This document shows positions 1-7,696 of a stretch of DNA of 64,000 nucleotides, piece after piece. A model generated the notes under the pieces. It did no database searches and was not told the DNA's origin. It saw nothing but the letters and a program-made list of their open reading frames with translations. Both the position numbers and the translations under genes were made by a program. Source of the stretch: Cytophagaceae bacterium (GTDB taxonomy: Bacteria; Bacteroidota; Bacteroidia; Cytophagales; UBA9547); contig JAIYAU010000033.1 of NCBI GenBank assembly GCA_027488865.1, positions 1-64,000 of the forward strand, read 5' to 3'. The first letter of the stretch is position 1; each line of letters opens with the position of its first letter.

Positions 1-162
1 AATGCTTTTTATCTCTATGATCCTTATGACTTGGATGTACCCGTTTATCAGCGACTAGGATTTAAATATTTACCTCACAAAAACTTGTATTTTGGGTATT
101 ATCTTAAAACCCATGTTTATAAAGCTGATTTCTGGGAATTTGCCATTGGTACCAGATTTTAG
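1..162 (+). CDS. C-terminal end of outer-membrane beta-barrel protein, possibly acyloxyacyl hydrolase (PagL-like)
   Basis: Frame 1 is open from the first base and ends in TAG at 160-162, giving 53 residues of a protein that starts outside the window. The sequence alternates aromatic and polar residues and ends in GTRF, as expected for the last strands of an outer-membrane beta-barrel. The pattern KTHVYKADFWEFAIG near the end resembles the closing strands of PagL/acyloxyacyl-hydrolase-like lipid A deacylases common in Bacteroidota. That family call is inference from a short fragment; only the barrel-type ending is well supported. Confidence 0.55.
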   Translation, partial: NAFYLYDPYDLDVPVYQRLGFKYLPHKNLYFGYYLKTHVYKADFWEFAIGTRF

Positions 163-165
163 TAG

Positions 166-1008
166 TTAAAATAACTTAATACTTTCACACTGCACCACGG
201 AGCCATCACCTTTAGCACGCACAACAGCAATAATTTTACATTGTTCAATTCTCCAGTCTATTGAAGGCGCAAAAGTAAAAGTCCGCTCAATGGAAGTGCC
301 TTTATTGGTAGGATTTTCAAAAATACTTTGGTTGGGTACAGGCTGTAAGTCTTTGCGCAAAACGTCATGATGTACATAGTCTTCAATATCTTCTGGTTCT
401 AGACTATAATCTCGTTGCCAATTGACTACACTATCCTCAGTAATATAAAGTTTTAATTCCATTGCTTCATTGGAAGAAGCATTTAATCTAACAGTTATTT
501 TGCCAGAAATTTGATTATTGGCATTTAAGATGTCGCTAAATTCAATTTTAACCAAACTACTGTCCGCCAATCGCTTATTAATGGCAGCGGCCCAATTGGT
601 AGGTGTTAATATTTTGGTATTGTTAAACCCTGTTCGGTCTATCATACCTTTTGGTGTACCAGTGACCGTTACCCCGTATTCTGTGTCTAATTGATCGCCT
701 GCTGTAGTTTTAAAATCGTAGTCAAAAGGCTGACCAGCTTTAGAAACATTCGCAAAAAAGCCAGCATGAATGGTAATTACCTCAATTTTATCACCAAATA
801 CTTTCTTTAGTTCAGCGATGGTTTTTCCTCCATTGCTGGGGCAGTTGCCACATTTATGACCGGTATAGTATTCAACAAGCACCTTTTTATCTGAAGCACG
901 CTGCGTTAATTTTTCTTCGATTTGATCAAGTGGTACTACATCACAACTTGAAACCAGCCAAGATATTGCAATACAAATACTTAATCTTAAAACAATTAGA
1001 TTTTTCAT
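166..1008 (-). CDS. Omp28-related outer-membrane lipoprotein, thioredoxin-like
   Basis: The 280-residue protein begins with a hydrophobic signal ending in a lipobox (LVSSC, Cys22), so it should be a lipoprotein. Residues 43-60 contain a YYTGHKCGNC stretch with a CxxC pair (Cys53/Cys56) at the start of a thioredoxin-like fold, the signature of Omp28-related proteins in Bacteroidota. The C-terminal half has beta-rich segments typical of the family. It is the last gene of a minus-strand cluster (3853 to 166), 8 bp after the DUF6029-like barrel gene. The biochemical role is unknown; a redox or surface-assembly role is inferred from the CxxC motif and neighbours. Confidence 0.85.
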   Translation of the reverse strand: MKNLIVLRLSICIAISWLVSSCDVVPLDQIEEKLTQRASDKKVLVEYYTGHKCGNCPSNGGKTIAELKKVFGDKIEVITIHAGFFANVSKAGQPFDYDFKTTAGDQLDTEYGVTVTGTPKGMIDRTGFNNTKILTPTNWAAAINKRLADSSLVKIEFSDILNANNQISGKITVRLNASSNEAMELKLYITEDSVVNWQRDYSLEPEDIEDYVHHDVLRKDLQPVPNQSIFENPTNKGTSIERTFTFAPSIDWRIEQCKIIAVVRAKGDGSVVQCESIKLF

Positions 1009-1016
1009 ATTTTCTA

Positions 1017-2654
1017 TTAAAAACTACTTGATAAACTCACTGATAACCCGTTGGTTGCTGGTACTAATCTACACAAGCCACCTACACAAACCACGCCAGC
1101 TCTTTGTCTACCATAGCCTATGGTAAATCTTGTAGTACCTTTAATTATTCCCACATTTCCATTAATATAATGAACCGCAAGAGTCTCATCTTTATTGCCA
1201 TAATTATAGTCATCATTAATCGAGGCAAAAAACATTGGACTTATATTGTATTCTAATAACAGTGAAGCCCAATCTCCTCTGTCTTGTGCGGTTTTTAGCC
1301 ATTGCACCTGTGTTTTGAGGGTATGTTTTGGTTTAAGCTTATAAGAAAAGTCGATGACACCAATATTGGAATAAATAGTACCATCATATTCGGCAATTCT
1401 CAGTACTTTATTATTCGCTTCAATATAAAAGTAACTGGTAATTACTTTCGCATTTTTATTTAGCTTTTTATTTATTTCTATTTGAAAGCTTTTATACAAA
1501 ACATTATCACCTGCTTTGGTAAAATCAGATTCATAGCCTAACACATTTTTTGTTTGCTTTTTGTGAATATCATTAATGTGGCAATAGTTAAGTAAATACA
1601 TTGTTCCGTATTGTCCACCTAAGCTACTCTCAGGCACAAAACGACCTGATACTTCTGACTGAAAACCCATTTCACCCAACGGCTGGGTGGCGTAAGGATA
1701 CAAAGTAGTAAGTCCATAACTTAGCTGCGGTGTGATGGGCGGCAAATAGTTGATGAGCAAATTATTACCCGACTCTCCCCTATCGCTTCTAAAATCCATG
1801 TTGTCTATTCGTTTTAGATTTAGCGAAAATCCTATCGTTGATCGTGTATAGGACAAATTGAGCAGATAAGCATTTCCAGTTTTATAAATATTAGCGTTTG
1901 TAAAAGATGGATCGTTAATTTTATAGGCATATTCAGAAGCCAAAGAAAAATCCTTATAAACAATGCCCGTCCGTACGGCGCCTCCAGCCACGTTTTCAGG
2001 TAATTTTAAGATAGGATCCTCGTCTTTTTGATATTTACTTACAAAACTCCCCCCTAAGGAAAGTTTTACAGGACTCATTGATAAACTAGCGATACTTTCA
2101 TTTAACTGAATATCAACATCTGCCCCACGAATTGTACCAGCTCCTTTATTAAAAAAATAACGTTGGTGGCCTGCCAAGGCAGTGATATTTATTCCTTTAT
2201 ATATATTTGACTTAACCCGAAATCCATCTATTGAATTGTCAAATCCCAAAGACCAACTTTGGTAAGATCTTAAGAGAAGACCATTTCCAAACTGCTCATA
2301 AAAATTACCAGCGGTCACTTCTATCCCGTTAAACTTATATTCAACAAAACGATTGGCAATGCCACTGCCAGTCCACCTACTGTCGTAGCCCAACAACACA
2401 GGCTGATAGGCCTCAAATCTTACTCCTGCCTTTAAGTTTCCTCTGGTAAAATTGAGCTGCAAGAGGCTATTAGAACCAATCTTTTCCTTTACCTCAGGTA
2501 CACCAATGACAGAATCCTTTTGATACCACTGAAAATCAGATTGAAAATTTCCATGAATTTGACCCAAATCCTGACTTAATACCTGGGCAGACAGGTTAAA
2601 CGTATTCACCAAAATAAAACCTAATATTCCTAGAAATAACCTGAATTGCACCAT
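1017..2654 (-). CDS. DUF6029-like outer-membrane beta-barrel protein
   Basis: The 545-residue protein has an N-terminal Sec signal (about residues 1-23, ending LSAQ) followed by a long run of amphipathic strands and a C-terminal VSLSSSF ending, as expected of an outer-membrane barrel. An early segment (IHGNFQSDFQWYQKDS) and the later NFYEQFGNGLLLRSY motif match my recollection of the DUF6029 family, which in Bacteroidota sits next to Omp28 and TlpA-like genes. Here it lies 1 bp after the TlpA-like gene and 8 bp before the Omp28 gene, indicating co-transcription. Function is not known; a channel or surface scaffold partnered with the CxxC proteins is plausible. Confidence 0.8.
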   Translation of the reverse strand: MVQFRLFLGILGFILVNTFNLSAQVLSQDLGQIHGNFQSDFQWYQKDSVIGVPEVKEKIGSNSLLQLNFTRGNLKAGVRFEAYQPVLLGYDSRWTGSGIANRFVEYKFNGIEVTAGNFYEQFGNGLLLRSYQSWSLGFDNSIDGFRVKSNIYKGINITALAGHQRYFFNKGAGTIRGADVDIQLNESIASLSMSPVKLSLGGSFVSKYQKDEDPILKLPENVAGGAVRTGIVYKDFSLASEYAYKINDPSFTNANIYKTGNAYLLNLSYTRSTIGFSLNLKRIDNMDFRSDRGESGNNLLINYLPPITPQLSYGLTTLYPYATQPLGEMGFQSEVSGRFVPESSLGGQYGTMYLLNYCHINDIHKKQTKNVLGYESDFTKAGDNVLYKSFQIEINKKLNKNAKVITSYFYIEANNKVLRIAEYDGTIYSNIGVIDFSYKLKPKHTLKTQVQWLKTAQDRGDWASLLLEYNISPMFFASINDDYNYGNKDETLAVHYINGNVGIIKGTTRFTIGYGRQRAGVVCVGGLCRLVPATNGLSVSLSSSF

Positions 2655-2655
2655 A

Positions 2656-3138
2656 TTATTTCAATTTTCTTATTTGAGCAAGAAGAAGTTCCTCATCCCC
2701 AGCAATGTACGAACTATGCTGCCATACAATTTGCCCCATTCCATTGATTAGAATGGTGTGTGGCACTTCGTTGATATTAAAGGCGCGTTTTAAATCAGCA
2801 TTTGAATCTAGATAAATTTCAAATGGCCACCCACGACTTTTGGTAAAGGGCTTTACCTTCCCTTGACTACGTACATCATCAACCGAAATTGCAATAAATT
2901 TAACTCCGGTCTCAGACACCCAATCTGAATGCTGATCTGTAATGTTATCAAGTTCTAAAATACATGGCTTACACCAAGTAGCCCAAAAACTTAAAACCAC
3001 TGGCCCGTTATGCTTTACCAACTCTTTTAGGTTAATTTGTTTTCCTTCAAGGTCTTTTACAGCTATATCAGGTATTTCTCGATCTTGTGCATACAGACAC
3101 GAAGCAACCAAAAGCAAGAATAAAGTCAATTTAGTCAT
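2656..3138 (-). CDS. TlpA/ResA-like periplasmic thioredoxin
   Basis: The 160-residue protein has an N-terminal signal peptide (about residues 1-18, CLYAQ) and a thioredoxin-family domain of the AhpC/TSA-Redoxin type. The active site FWATWCKPC places the redox cysteines at 56 and 59, and EVPHTILING supplies the conserved cis-proline region. Such proteins reduce disulfides or act in oxidative folding outside the cytoplasm. The start overlaps the end of the upstream gene (3131-3853) by 8 bp, and the stop is followed 1 bp later by the barrel gene, so the four genes are almost certainly one operon. Confidence 0.92.
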   Translation of the reverse strand: MTKLTLFLLLVASCLYAQDREIPDIAVKDLEGKQINLKELVKHNGPVVLSFWATWCKPCILELDNITDQHSDWVSETGVKFIAISVDDVRSQGKVKPFTKSRGWPFEIYLDSNADLKRAFNINEVPHTILINGMGQIVWQHSSYIAGDEELLLAQIRKLK

Positions 3139-3853
3139 TTACAACTAGTTTAAGTTTTTGATTACCAATCACCACAATATACACACCATTATTTAATTGA
3201 AGCGGTATACGTAGATTTGAAGCATTTACTACACCTTCAAAATTCAATTGACCGTTTATACCAAGGACTTGTAATTTGCCCGAGATGGAATTGGCATTAT
3301 TTATAATCAACTGGTTATGTTGATAATAGACGTTAAGTTCGGCTAAAGTATTAACGGCATCCTCCGTTTGTAAAGTTTTATTGATATTAAGGGCTCGTTC
3401 CCGCGCGGTGGCGTCGTTGATAGTGTAATTATTACTTCCAAATTTTTCTACTTTTTTTGTTAATGGATTAATAACCGTGTAGGTAGGATAACCAACAGCT
3501 GCCCAAGATCGGTCCGTATCAACAAACATAAAGACATTATCCCAGCTATAACTGGACTTCCAATTATTTATTTGAGTACAAGTAGGTGTGGTACTACTGT
3601 ATTTAAAGTTCATAGCACCCCAGACCCTAATATTAGGATTGTCGTTGGCAAAGTTCTTGATGGCTGGAGCATGACTTTGGCAAACACTACAATCAAAGCC
3701 ATCAGCTGCTATTAAAACAACCTTATTTTGAGAAAGCCACTTGTACAAGGTATCTTTTGCAGAGGCATCACAGTTTGTTTCGATAACATCTGCAATATCT
3801 TGTGCCATAGCACATAAGCTTGACACTAAGAATAATAATATGATTTTTTTCAT
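3131..3853 (-). CDS. secreted CxxC protein with C-terminal T9SS-type sorting domain
   Basis: The 240-residue protein has a signal peptide (residues 1-18, CAMAQ). Its central region resembles a thioredoxin fold: a hydrophobic strand VVLIAADG is followed by a Cys55-x-x-Cys58 pair (FDCSVC) and a later VGYPTYTVI cis-proline-like segment. The last ~70 residues (LRIPLQLNNGVYIVVIGNQKLKLVVND) look like a type A T9SS sorting domain, so export to the surface is inferred. It is the promoter-proximal gene of the 3853-166 operon. It differs from the neighbouring TlpA-like protein in lacking a classical WCxxC motif. Confidence 0.8.
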   Translation of the reverse strand: MKKIILLFLVSSLCAMAQDIADVIETNCDASAKDTLYKWLSQNKVVLIAADGFDCSVCQSHAPAIKNFANDNPNIRVWGAMNFKYSSTTPTCTQINNWKSSYSWDNVFMFVDTDRSWAAVGYPTYTVINPLTKKVEKFGSNNYTINDATARERALNINKTLQTEDAVNTLAELNVYYQHNQLIINNANSISGKLQVLGINGQLNFEGVVNASNLRIPLQLNNGVYIVVIGNQKLKLVVND

Positions 3854-3872
3854 GAGTTTAATTAGTTAAGCA

Positions 3873-3880
3873 CAAATATA
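3873..3880 (-). promoter_or_regulatory. putative Bacteroidota -7 promoter element for the 3853-166 operon
   Basis: On the minus strand the sequence TATATTTG matches the TAnnTTTG consensus of the primary sigma factor in Bacteroidota and lies about 20 bases before the start codon at 3853. I found no convincing -33 TTTG box at the expected spacing, so this rests on the -7 element and its position. Confidence 0.5.
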
Positions 3881-3950
3881 ACCTGCTAGCAGCGAGTCGG
3901 ATTGTCCCACAGCCGACAAAAAGGATTAAACTTTTATGAAAAGGATGCAG

Positions 3951-4346
3951 CTAATTAACTTCACTTGTAAACTCAATCCAATAACCATCTGGATCTTGCA
4001 AGAAAAGCTGCCACTGCCCATCAGGTCTTTGTTTAGGGCCTAGGTGAATATAATCTTTAGATTGTATATAGGTTGCAACAGCTGCAACAGAATCTACTTT
4101 TAAGGCAAAATGATTTTTTCTTGATCCGGACAAAGCGAACTCAGCGGGAGTTTTACCCGCTATTAGATGCAGCTGTACTTGTGGAGTAATCTCAAACCAA
4201 GCACCCTCAAAGTCAAAAGCTGGTCTATCGATTTTGGATAAAAACAATAAATTCTCATAAAAATCACAACTTTTAGCTAGATCAGACACGTATAGTGAAA
4301 CGTGGTCAAATGAGCGTATTTTAATAAAATCTTGCTTCTTACTCAT
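3951..4346 (-). CDS. VOC (glyoxalase/dioxygenase superfamily) protein
   Basis: The 131-residue cytoplasmic protein opens with RSFDHVSLYVSDLAKSCDFYENLL and closes with QLFLQDPDGYWIEF, the first and last strands of a vicinal-oxygen-chelate fold. The family's metal-ligand positions (His early, Glu late) are present, so a metal-dependent lyase, dioxygenase or resistance-type activity is possible. The substrate cannot be told from sequence. It is a single gene of normal family length, about 100 bp upstream of the redox operon on the same strand but separated from it by a promoter-like element. Confidence 0.85.
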   Translation of the reverse strand: MSKKQDFIKIRSFDHVSLYVSDLAKSCDFYENLLFLSKIDRPAFDFEGAWFEITPQVQLHLIAGKTPAEFALSGSRKNHFALKVDSVAAVATYIQSKDYIHLGPKQRPDGQWQLFLQDPDGYWIEFTSEVN

Positions 4347-4509
4347 TGTTTTCTAACCAATAACAAATTTAACAATTTCAACCTTCAGTCCTAAAAATGC
4401 CCCAATTATTCAATAAAAGATAAAATTAAAAGAAAATCATTTAAAACTTAAGCGAATAATTTTTAAAAAAATATTACACTTAAAGTACAACATATTAAAA
4501 ATACTTCCG

Positions 4510-4517
4510 TATCTTTG
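4510..4517 (+). promoter_or_regulatory. putative -7 promoter element for the secreted protein gene at 4563
   Basis: TATCTTTG fits the TAnnTTTG consensus exactly and lies about 45 bases upstream of the ATG at 4563. The preceding ~100 bases are very AT-rich. The matching -33 box is not clear. Confidence 0.55.
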
Positions 4518-4562
4518 TATAAAATAAACAATAAAAATTCACAACTAAACACAATTTGTAAT

Positions 4563-5510
4563 ATGAAAAAAGTAATACTACTACTGTCAGCATTATTAGC
4601 GACCAACTTTTCTTTATTTGCTCAATCCAAATCAGTAGGCACAGGACTTGTTGATGATTTCGCGGCAGTAACTGAATATGGTTCAGCCTCTGATGGTGGA
4701 ATATTTTGGTTTCCCGGCGAAACAGCTTCTCCATACACAATTACTAGGAGCGCTGGTAAAATGGCAATTTCTTGCGTAAACGCAACTGAATTTAAACCAT
4801 TCGGCTTGGGATTTGGCGATGATAATGGAGTTTTAGCTGGTGGTAATGATTTCTTCCTAGATTTAGCAAAAAATTCAAATGCAAATATTTCAATTACCAT
4901 GAAAAATACCTCCTTGACTGATAGTGCACACGTTACACTTCAACTTGAAAGTATTGACAAAAAAACAGGAAGCTATATGCCAGATGAATCAGCTGTAACA
5001 ACTGATTGGGGAGGTCCAAGAAAACAAAAAATTGGTTTTTTACTTTTGCCTGGTGAAACAAAAACATCTACTTTAAATCTTTCTTTAGTTGGTAAAGTTG
5101 GAGGATTGGCTGCAGTTGGTTTTCCTTGTACTTCGCCCCTTGATTGCCCTACTACAGCATATGAGTTAGATGCGTCTAAAGTTGCAAAATTATTGTTCTT
5201 TGTTAACGGAGATGCTAGTTTATTGCCTGCTGGTGACAGAGTCTATCCAAATCTTACTCCATATGATGGTACTTTAGAGGTAACTGCCTTTTCATTTGGA
5301 ACAACAGCTACTAAAGCCGGTTTGAATATAGATGGAGTTACATATTCTGTTGATGAAGTTCTTAATCTATTCAATAACGAAACTGTTACTGTTTACAATA
5401 CTTTAGGTAAGGTAGTTGCAACTGGCAAATACAATGAGCTTTCATTAGAAAAAGGTCAAATGTATATTTTAAGATCTGCTTCAAAAACTCAAAAAGTGAT
5501 ATTGAACTAA
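4563..5510 (+). CDS. secreted protein of unknown function with probable T9SS sorting domain
   Basis: The ATG at 4563 begins a classical signal peptide (MKKVILLLSALLATNFSLFAQ); upstream in-frame codons would put charged residues before it, so this start was chosen. The mature ~295-residue protein is beta-rich with no motif I recognise. Residues near the end (VTVYNTLGKVVATGKYNELSLEKGQMYILR) resemble a type A T9SS sorting domain with its 'yNxxGk' turn, suggesting surface delivery. The gene has its own promoter-like element and a strong terminator, so it is a single-gene unit. Confidence 0.75.
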   Translation: MKKVILLLSALLATNFSLFAQSKSVGTGLVDDFAAVTEYGSASDGGIFWFPGETASPYTITRSAGKMAISCVNATEFKPFGLGFGDDNGVLAGGNDFFLDLAKNSNANISITMKNTSLTDSAHVTLQLESIDKKTGSYMPDESAVTTDWGGPRKQKIGFLLLPGETKTSTLNLSLVGKVGGLAAVGFPCTSPLDCPTTAYELDASKVAKLLFFVNGDASLLPAGDRVYPNLTPYDGTLEVTAFSFGTTATKAGLNIDGVTYSVDEVLNLFNNETVTVYNTLGKVVATGKYNELSLEKGQMYILRSASKTQKVILN

Positions 5511-5535
5511 TTTATAATACAAAACAAGCTACTTC

Positions 5536-5573
5536 AAAAAGGGGCTGTCTTTTAAAGGCAGTCCTTTTTTTTT
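5536..5573 (+). terminator. rho-independent terminator after the 4563-5510 gene
   Basis: AAAAAGGGGCTG at 5536-5547 pairs with CAGTCCTTTTTT (from 5559) to give a 12-bp stem with G-T wobbles and an 11-base loop, followed by an uninterrupted T tract. It starts 26 bases after the stop codon. Confidence 0.85.
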
Positions 5574-5589
5574 GTTTAAACTTGAATTT

Positions 5590-5882
5590 ACCACCCCTGC
5601 CCCGTTCTTGAAAAAAGGAGTGAAATTCTAATTCGAATTAAAAAGCCAATTCAAATTTTCTTGTTTTCAACGTAAAATACTTGCACAAATCCCAAAAATA
5701 CACTCATGGCTGCAGTTCCCCCCCTGTTTAATAACTTAACCACCCCTCCTTGAAAAAAGGAGGGGAATTCTAGCGCAACCTAAAAAAACCAATTCAAATT
5801 TTGTTGTTTTCAAAGTCCAATACTTCCCCAAATCTCTCATGGCTGCTGTTCCCCTCCTTTTTAAGGAGGGGTTAGGGGTGGT
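5590..5882 (+). repeat. tandem pair of imperfect ~149-bp direct repeats capped by a palindrome
   Basis: Two units begin at 5590 and 5739 with ACCACCCCT(G/C)C and share TTGAAAAAAGGAG, CCAATTCAAATTTT, TTGTTTTCAA, AATACTT and CTCATGGCTGC in the same order. The second unit ends with CCCCTCCTTTTTAAGGAGGGG followed by TTAGGGGTGGTT, the inverse of the unit's own first bases, so it is bounded by an inverted repeat. No open reading frame of note lies inside. The content (CCACCCCTCC/GGAGGGG) resembles intergenic palindromic repeats scattered in Bacteroidota genomes. Confidence 0.8.
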
Positions 5883-6015
5883 TATAATCGAATTGTAGGC
5901 ACCAGAAATACAACTTTAAACCTTTCAAAACAATATATCCAGCCAAAAGAGAAAACCACCAAGAAGAAAGTTACATTTTACCTACAAGTTACCAAAAAGA
6001 AGTAATCAATTTGCC

Positions 6016-6023
6016 TATATTTG
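6016..6023 (+). promoter_or_regulatory. putative -7 promoter element of the toxin-antitoxin operon
   Basis: TATATTTG matches the TAnnTTTG consensus and sits 27 bases before the antitoxin ATG at 6051, a typical spacing for Bacteroidota promoters. Confidence 0.55.
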
Positions 6024-6050
6024 TAGTAACAAAATTCTAATACGACTTCT

Positions 6051-6281
6051 ATGCAGCTACATGAGAAAAAACTTTACGTGATTGAGCAATTGATTATGCT
6101 TAATGATACAAAGGCTATTAAGAAAATAGAATCGATTATAAATGACTCATTCAAGAGACCTAAGTTGAAACCATTAACTATGGACGAACTTGCTGAAAGG
6201 ACAAAAAAGGCAAATCAAGATATTTCTGATGGAAAAGTTTTTTCACAGGAAGAGGTAGAAGGATTAACCAACAAATGGTAG
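6051..6281 (+). CDS. antitoxin of a RelE/ParE-type toxin-antitoxin pair
   Basis: This 76-residue protein is predicted to be mostly helical, with an N-terminal helix (EKKLYVIEQLIMLNDTKAIKKIESII) and a C-terminal region rich in charged residues (MDELAERTKKANQDISDGKVFSQEEVEGL). This matches the small antitoxins found before RelE/ParE toxins in Bacteroidota. The toxin gene begins 4 bp downstream. It lacks an obvious classical DNA-binding motif, so autoregulation is inferred from family knowledge only. Confidence 0.85.
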   Translation: MQLHEKKLYVIEQLIMLNDTKAIKKIESIINDSFKRPKLKPLTMDELAERTKKANQDISDGKVFSQEEVEGLTNKW

Positions 6282-6285
6282 GCTT

Positions 6286-6591
6286 ATGAGGGTCTTTTGG
6301 ACATCTTTTGCTTTGAATTCCTTGAAAGAAATTTACGATTATTATAAAGAATTTGCAAGTATACAGGTAGCTAAAAACATCAAAAATAGCATTTTAAGTA
6401 CTACTTCCCAGTTATCCACCCATCCACTATCTGGTACCAGAGAAGAGCTGTTGAAGAATTTTAACGAAGACTATCGGTATATAATAAGAGGGAACTATAA
6501 AGTTATCTATAAAATCAAAGATAAAGATATTTATATAACAGACGTATTCGATACACGCCAAAATCCGGATAAAATCAAAAATCAATCATAG
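6286..6591 (+). CDS. RelE/ParE family toxin
   Basis: The 101-residue protein has the family layout: an N-terminal strand and helix (VFWTSFALNSLKEIYDYYKEFAS), the conserved segment HPLSGTREEL, and the C-terminal strands YRYIIRGNYKVIYKIKDKDIYITDVFDTRQNP. The R-x-Y/V-I-Y-K pattern and DVFDTRQNP ending are typical of ParE/RelE toxins that act on gyrase or on ribosome-bound mRNA; which target applies is not decidable here. It is intact and full length, and co-transcribed with the antitoxin. Confidence 0.9.
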   Translation: MRVFWTSFALNSLKEIYDYYKEFASIQVAKNIKNSILSTTSQLSTHPLSGTREELLKNFNEDYRYIIRGNYKVIYKIKDKDIYITDVFDTRQNPDKIKNQS

Positions 6592-6740
6592 AAGGTAATA
6601 GAGCAGAATTTCCAATTTCTCGAAAAATAAAACTTTCCGGAAATTATAAAAACAGAAAGCATTTCTAGTGTGCAAGAAATACGATTGCAGCTTCAACCTT
6701 GTTCCGATTTAAAAACCATTCTAATTAGAAATAGCTAATC

Positions 6741-6966
6741 TTCCCGCATTTTGTATCATCTTTCCGCATTTTGCATTCATTATTCGGAAAGATCATTCAT
6801 TTATCTAAAAATGTGTTCTAAATTTAATTTCTGAACTATAAAATTAACTTTAATAAGAATTAGAAGTTTTTATTACCATTTTTAAGAATTTTGCATCACT
6901 TTTCTGACTTTTGCATCAGTTTTCCGAAATAAACATCCAAAATTCGGAAAAAGTATCATTTATTCG
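6741..6966 (+). repeat. two diverged direct repeats with internal TTTTGCATCA units
   Basis: The unit at 6741-6803 contains CATTTTGTATCATCTTTCCG, CATTTTGCATTCATT, TTCGGAAA and ATCATTCATTTAT. The unit at 6880-6966 has ATTTTGCATCACTTTTCTGA, CTTTTGCATCAGTTTTCCGA, ATTCGGAAA and TATCATTTATTC in the same order. Each unit therefore carries two TTTTGCATCA-like steps, then an inverted CGGAA, then an ATCATTtAT end. Confidence 0.65.
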
Positions 6967-6970
6967 AATT

Positions 6971-7046
6971 CCTCTGGTGCGGAAGTTCACTTCCGTACCC
7001 AAAACAATATAGGAACTTAGTTCCGAAAGTTGCAATCCAATACGGT
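6971..7046 (+). repeat. two-hairpin dispersed repeat, copy a
   Basis: GTGCGGAAGT-TC-ACTTCCGTAC forms the first hairpin and GGAACTTAGTTCC the second, joined by CCAAAAC. The block ends with TTGCAATCCAATACGG. Related copies lie at 7935-7996 and 56186-56261 (inverted), 8841-8919 and 58183-58250 (same strand), with a degenerate copy at 55374-55408. Paired bases vary together between copies. Confidence 0.8.
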
Positions 7047-7174
7047 AGCTACTGGCATAATTTTCAAGCTAGCGGACATCCGTTGGTGATATTATATAAA
7101 AAGGCGTCCGCCCAGCCATCACGTTCATTTAGTTACTTTCTTACTGCGCACGCCTTCCTACTGTCTGTTAAATA

Positions 7175-7696
7175 CTAGGTCGTGTTGTAAAAGCCGAGCT
7201 TGCCTAAACTAGTACATTGCTTGGTATTCATAATTTGTACATAACGTTGCAAGATAGGCAAAGCTGGTTTTATTACTTTTGAGGCTCCAGACCTTCTTCT
7301 GCCTTTGCTTGGTTGCATCTGGTGTATTTCTTCTAAAATGGCCTCCCAACTAGCATATTTCGACGCTAAGGGCAATGGCAATGGAATATGAATACCTTTA
7401 AGGAAGTATTGCGTGGCCAACAAATGAATGTTATTCTTCTTTTTGTTTTTGGCCATGGCAGTGTATGCTGCCTTGATTTCAGGTATTAACATGGCTTGGT
7501 TGGCATAGTGTACTGCGTCGCGGAACTTGCTGCGGCTTTTCTGTTGCTTGGGTGTGTTGGATACTGGCCCTGAGTACTTTAGATAATGCACGATGTGCCC
7601 GCCCTTTTGCCGACGAAACACCCAGTTGCCAAATGTGCCTACCACACCTTTTAATAATCCAGCTTTTATGAGATACTCCAATCGATCACGTTCCAT
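7175..7696 (-). CDS. uncharacterised basic protein, Bacteroidota-type small family
   Basis: The ATG at 7696 (MERDRLEYLIKAGLLKG) is preferred over a GTG at 7735 because a TATCTTTG promoter element lies just upstream of it and because the diverged duplicate near 58.5 kb keeps exactly this promoter and start. The 173-residue product has a G-x-x-GNWVFRRQKGGHIV motif, a KQQKSRSKFRDAVHYANQAML helix and a basic GRRRSGASK patch; it has no signal peptide. The layout recalls a multi-copy family of unknown function in Bacteroidota with a 'GxxGN-VFRK' start and '-Q-KFR-A--YA' helix. I cannot assign a function. Confidence 0.7.
   Translation of the reverse strand: MERDRLEYLIKAGLLKGVVGTFGNWVFRRQKGGHIVHYLKYSGPVSNTPKQQKSRSKFRDAVHYANQAMLIPEIKAAYTAMAKNKKKNNIHLLATQYFLKGIHIPLPLPLASKYASWEAILEEIHQMQPSKGRRRSGASKVIKPALPILQRYVQIMNTKQCTSLGKLGFYNTT

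Larger units (their letters stand above)
6592..7174. other. intergenic stretch without genes, rich in short repeats
   Basis: No coding sequence is supported here. The stretch holds two related repeats rich in TTTTGCATCA and TTCCG (6741-6803, 6880-6966), one copy of the two-hairpin repeat family (6971-7046), and a GCGGACATCCGTTGG motif (7072-7086) that recurs in the other accessory region. Confidence 0.7.
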
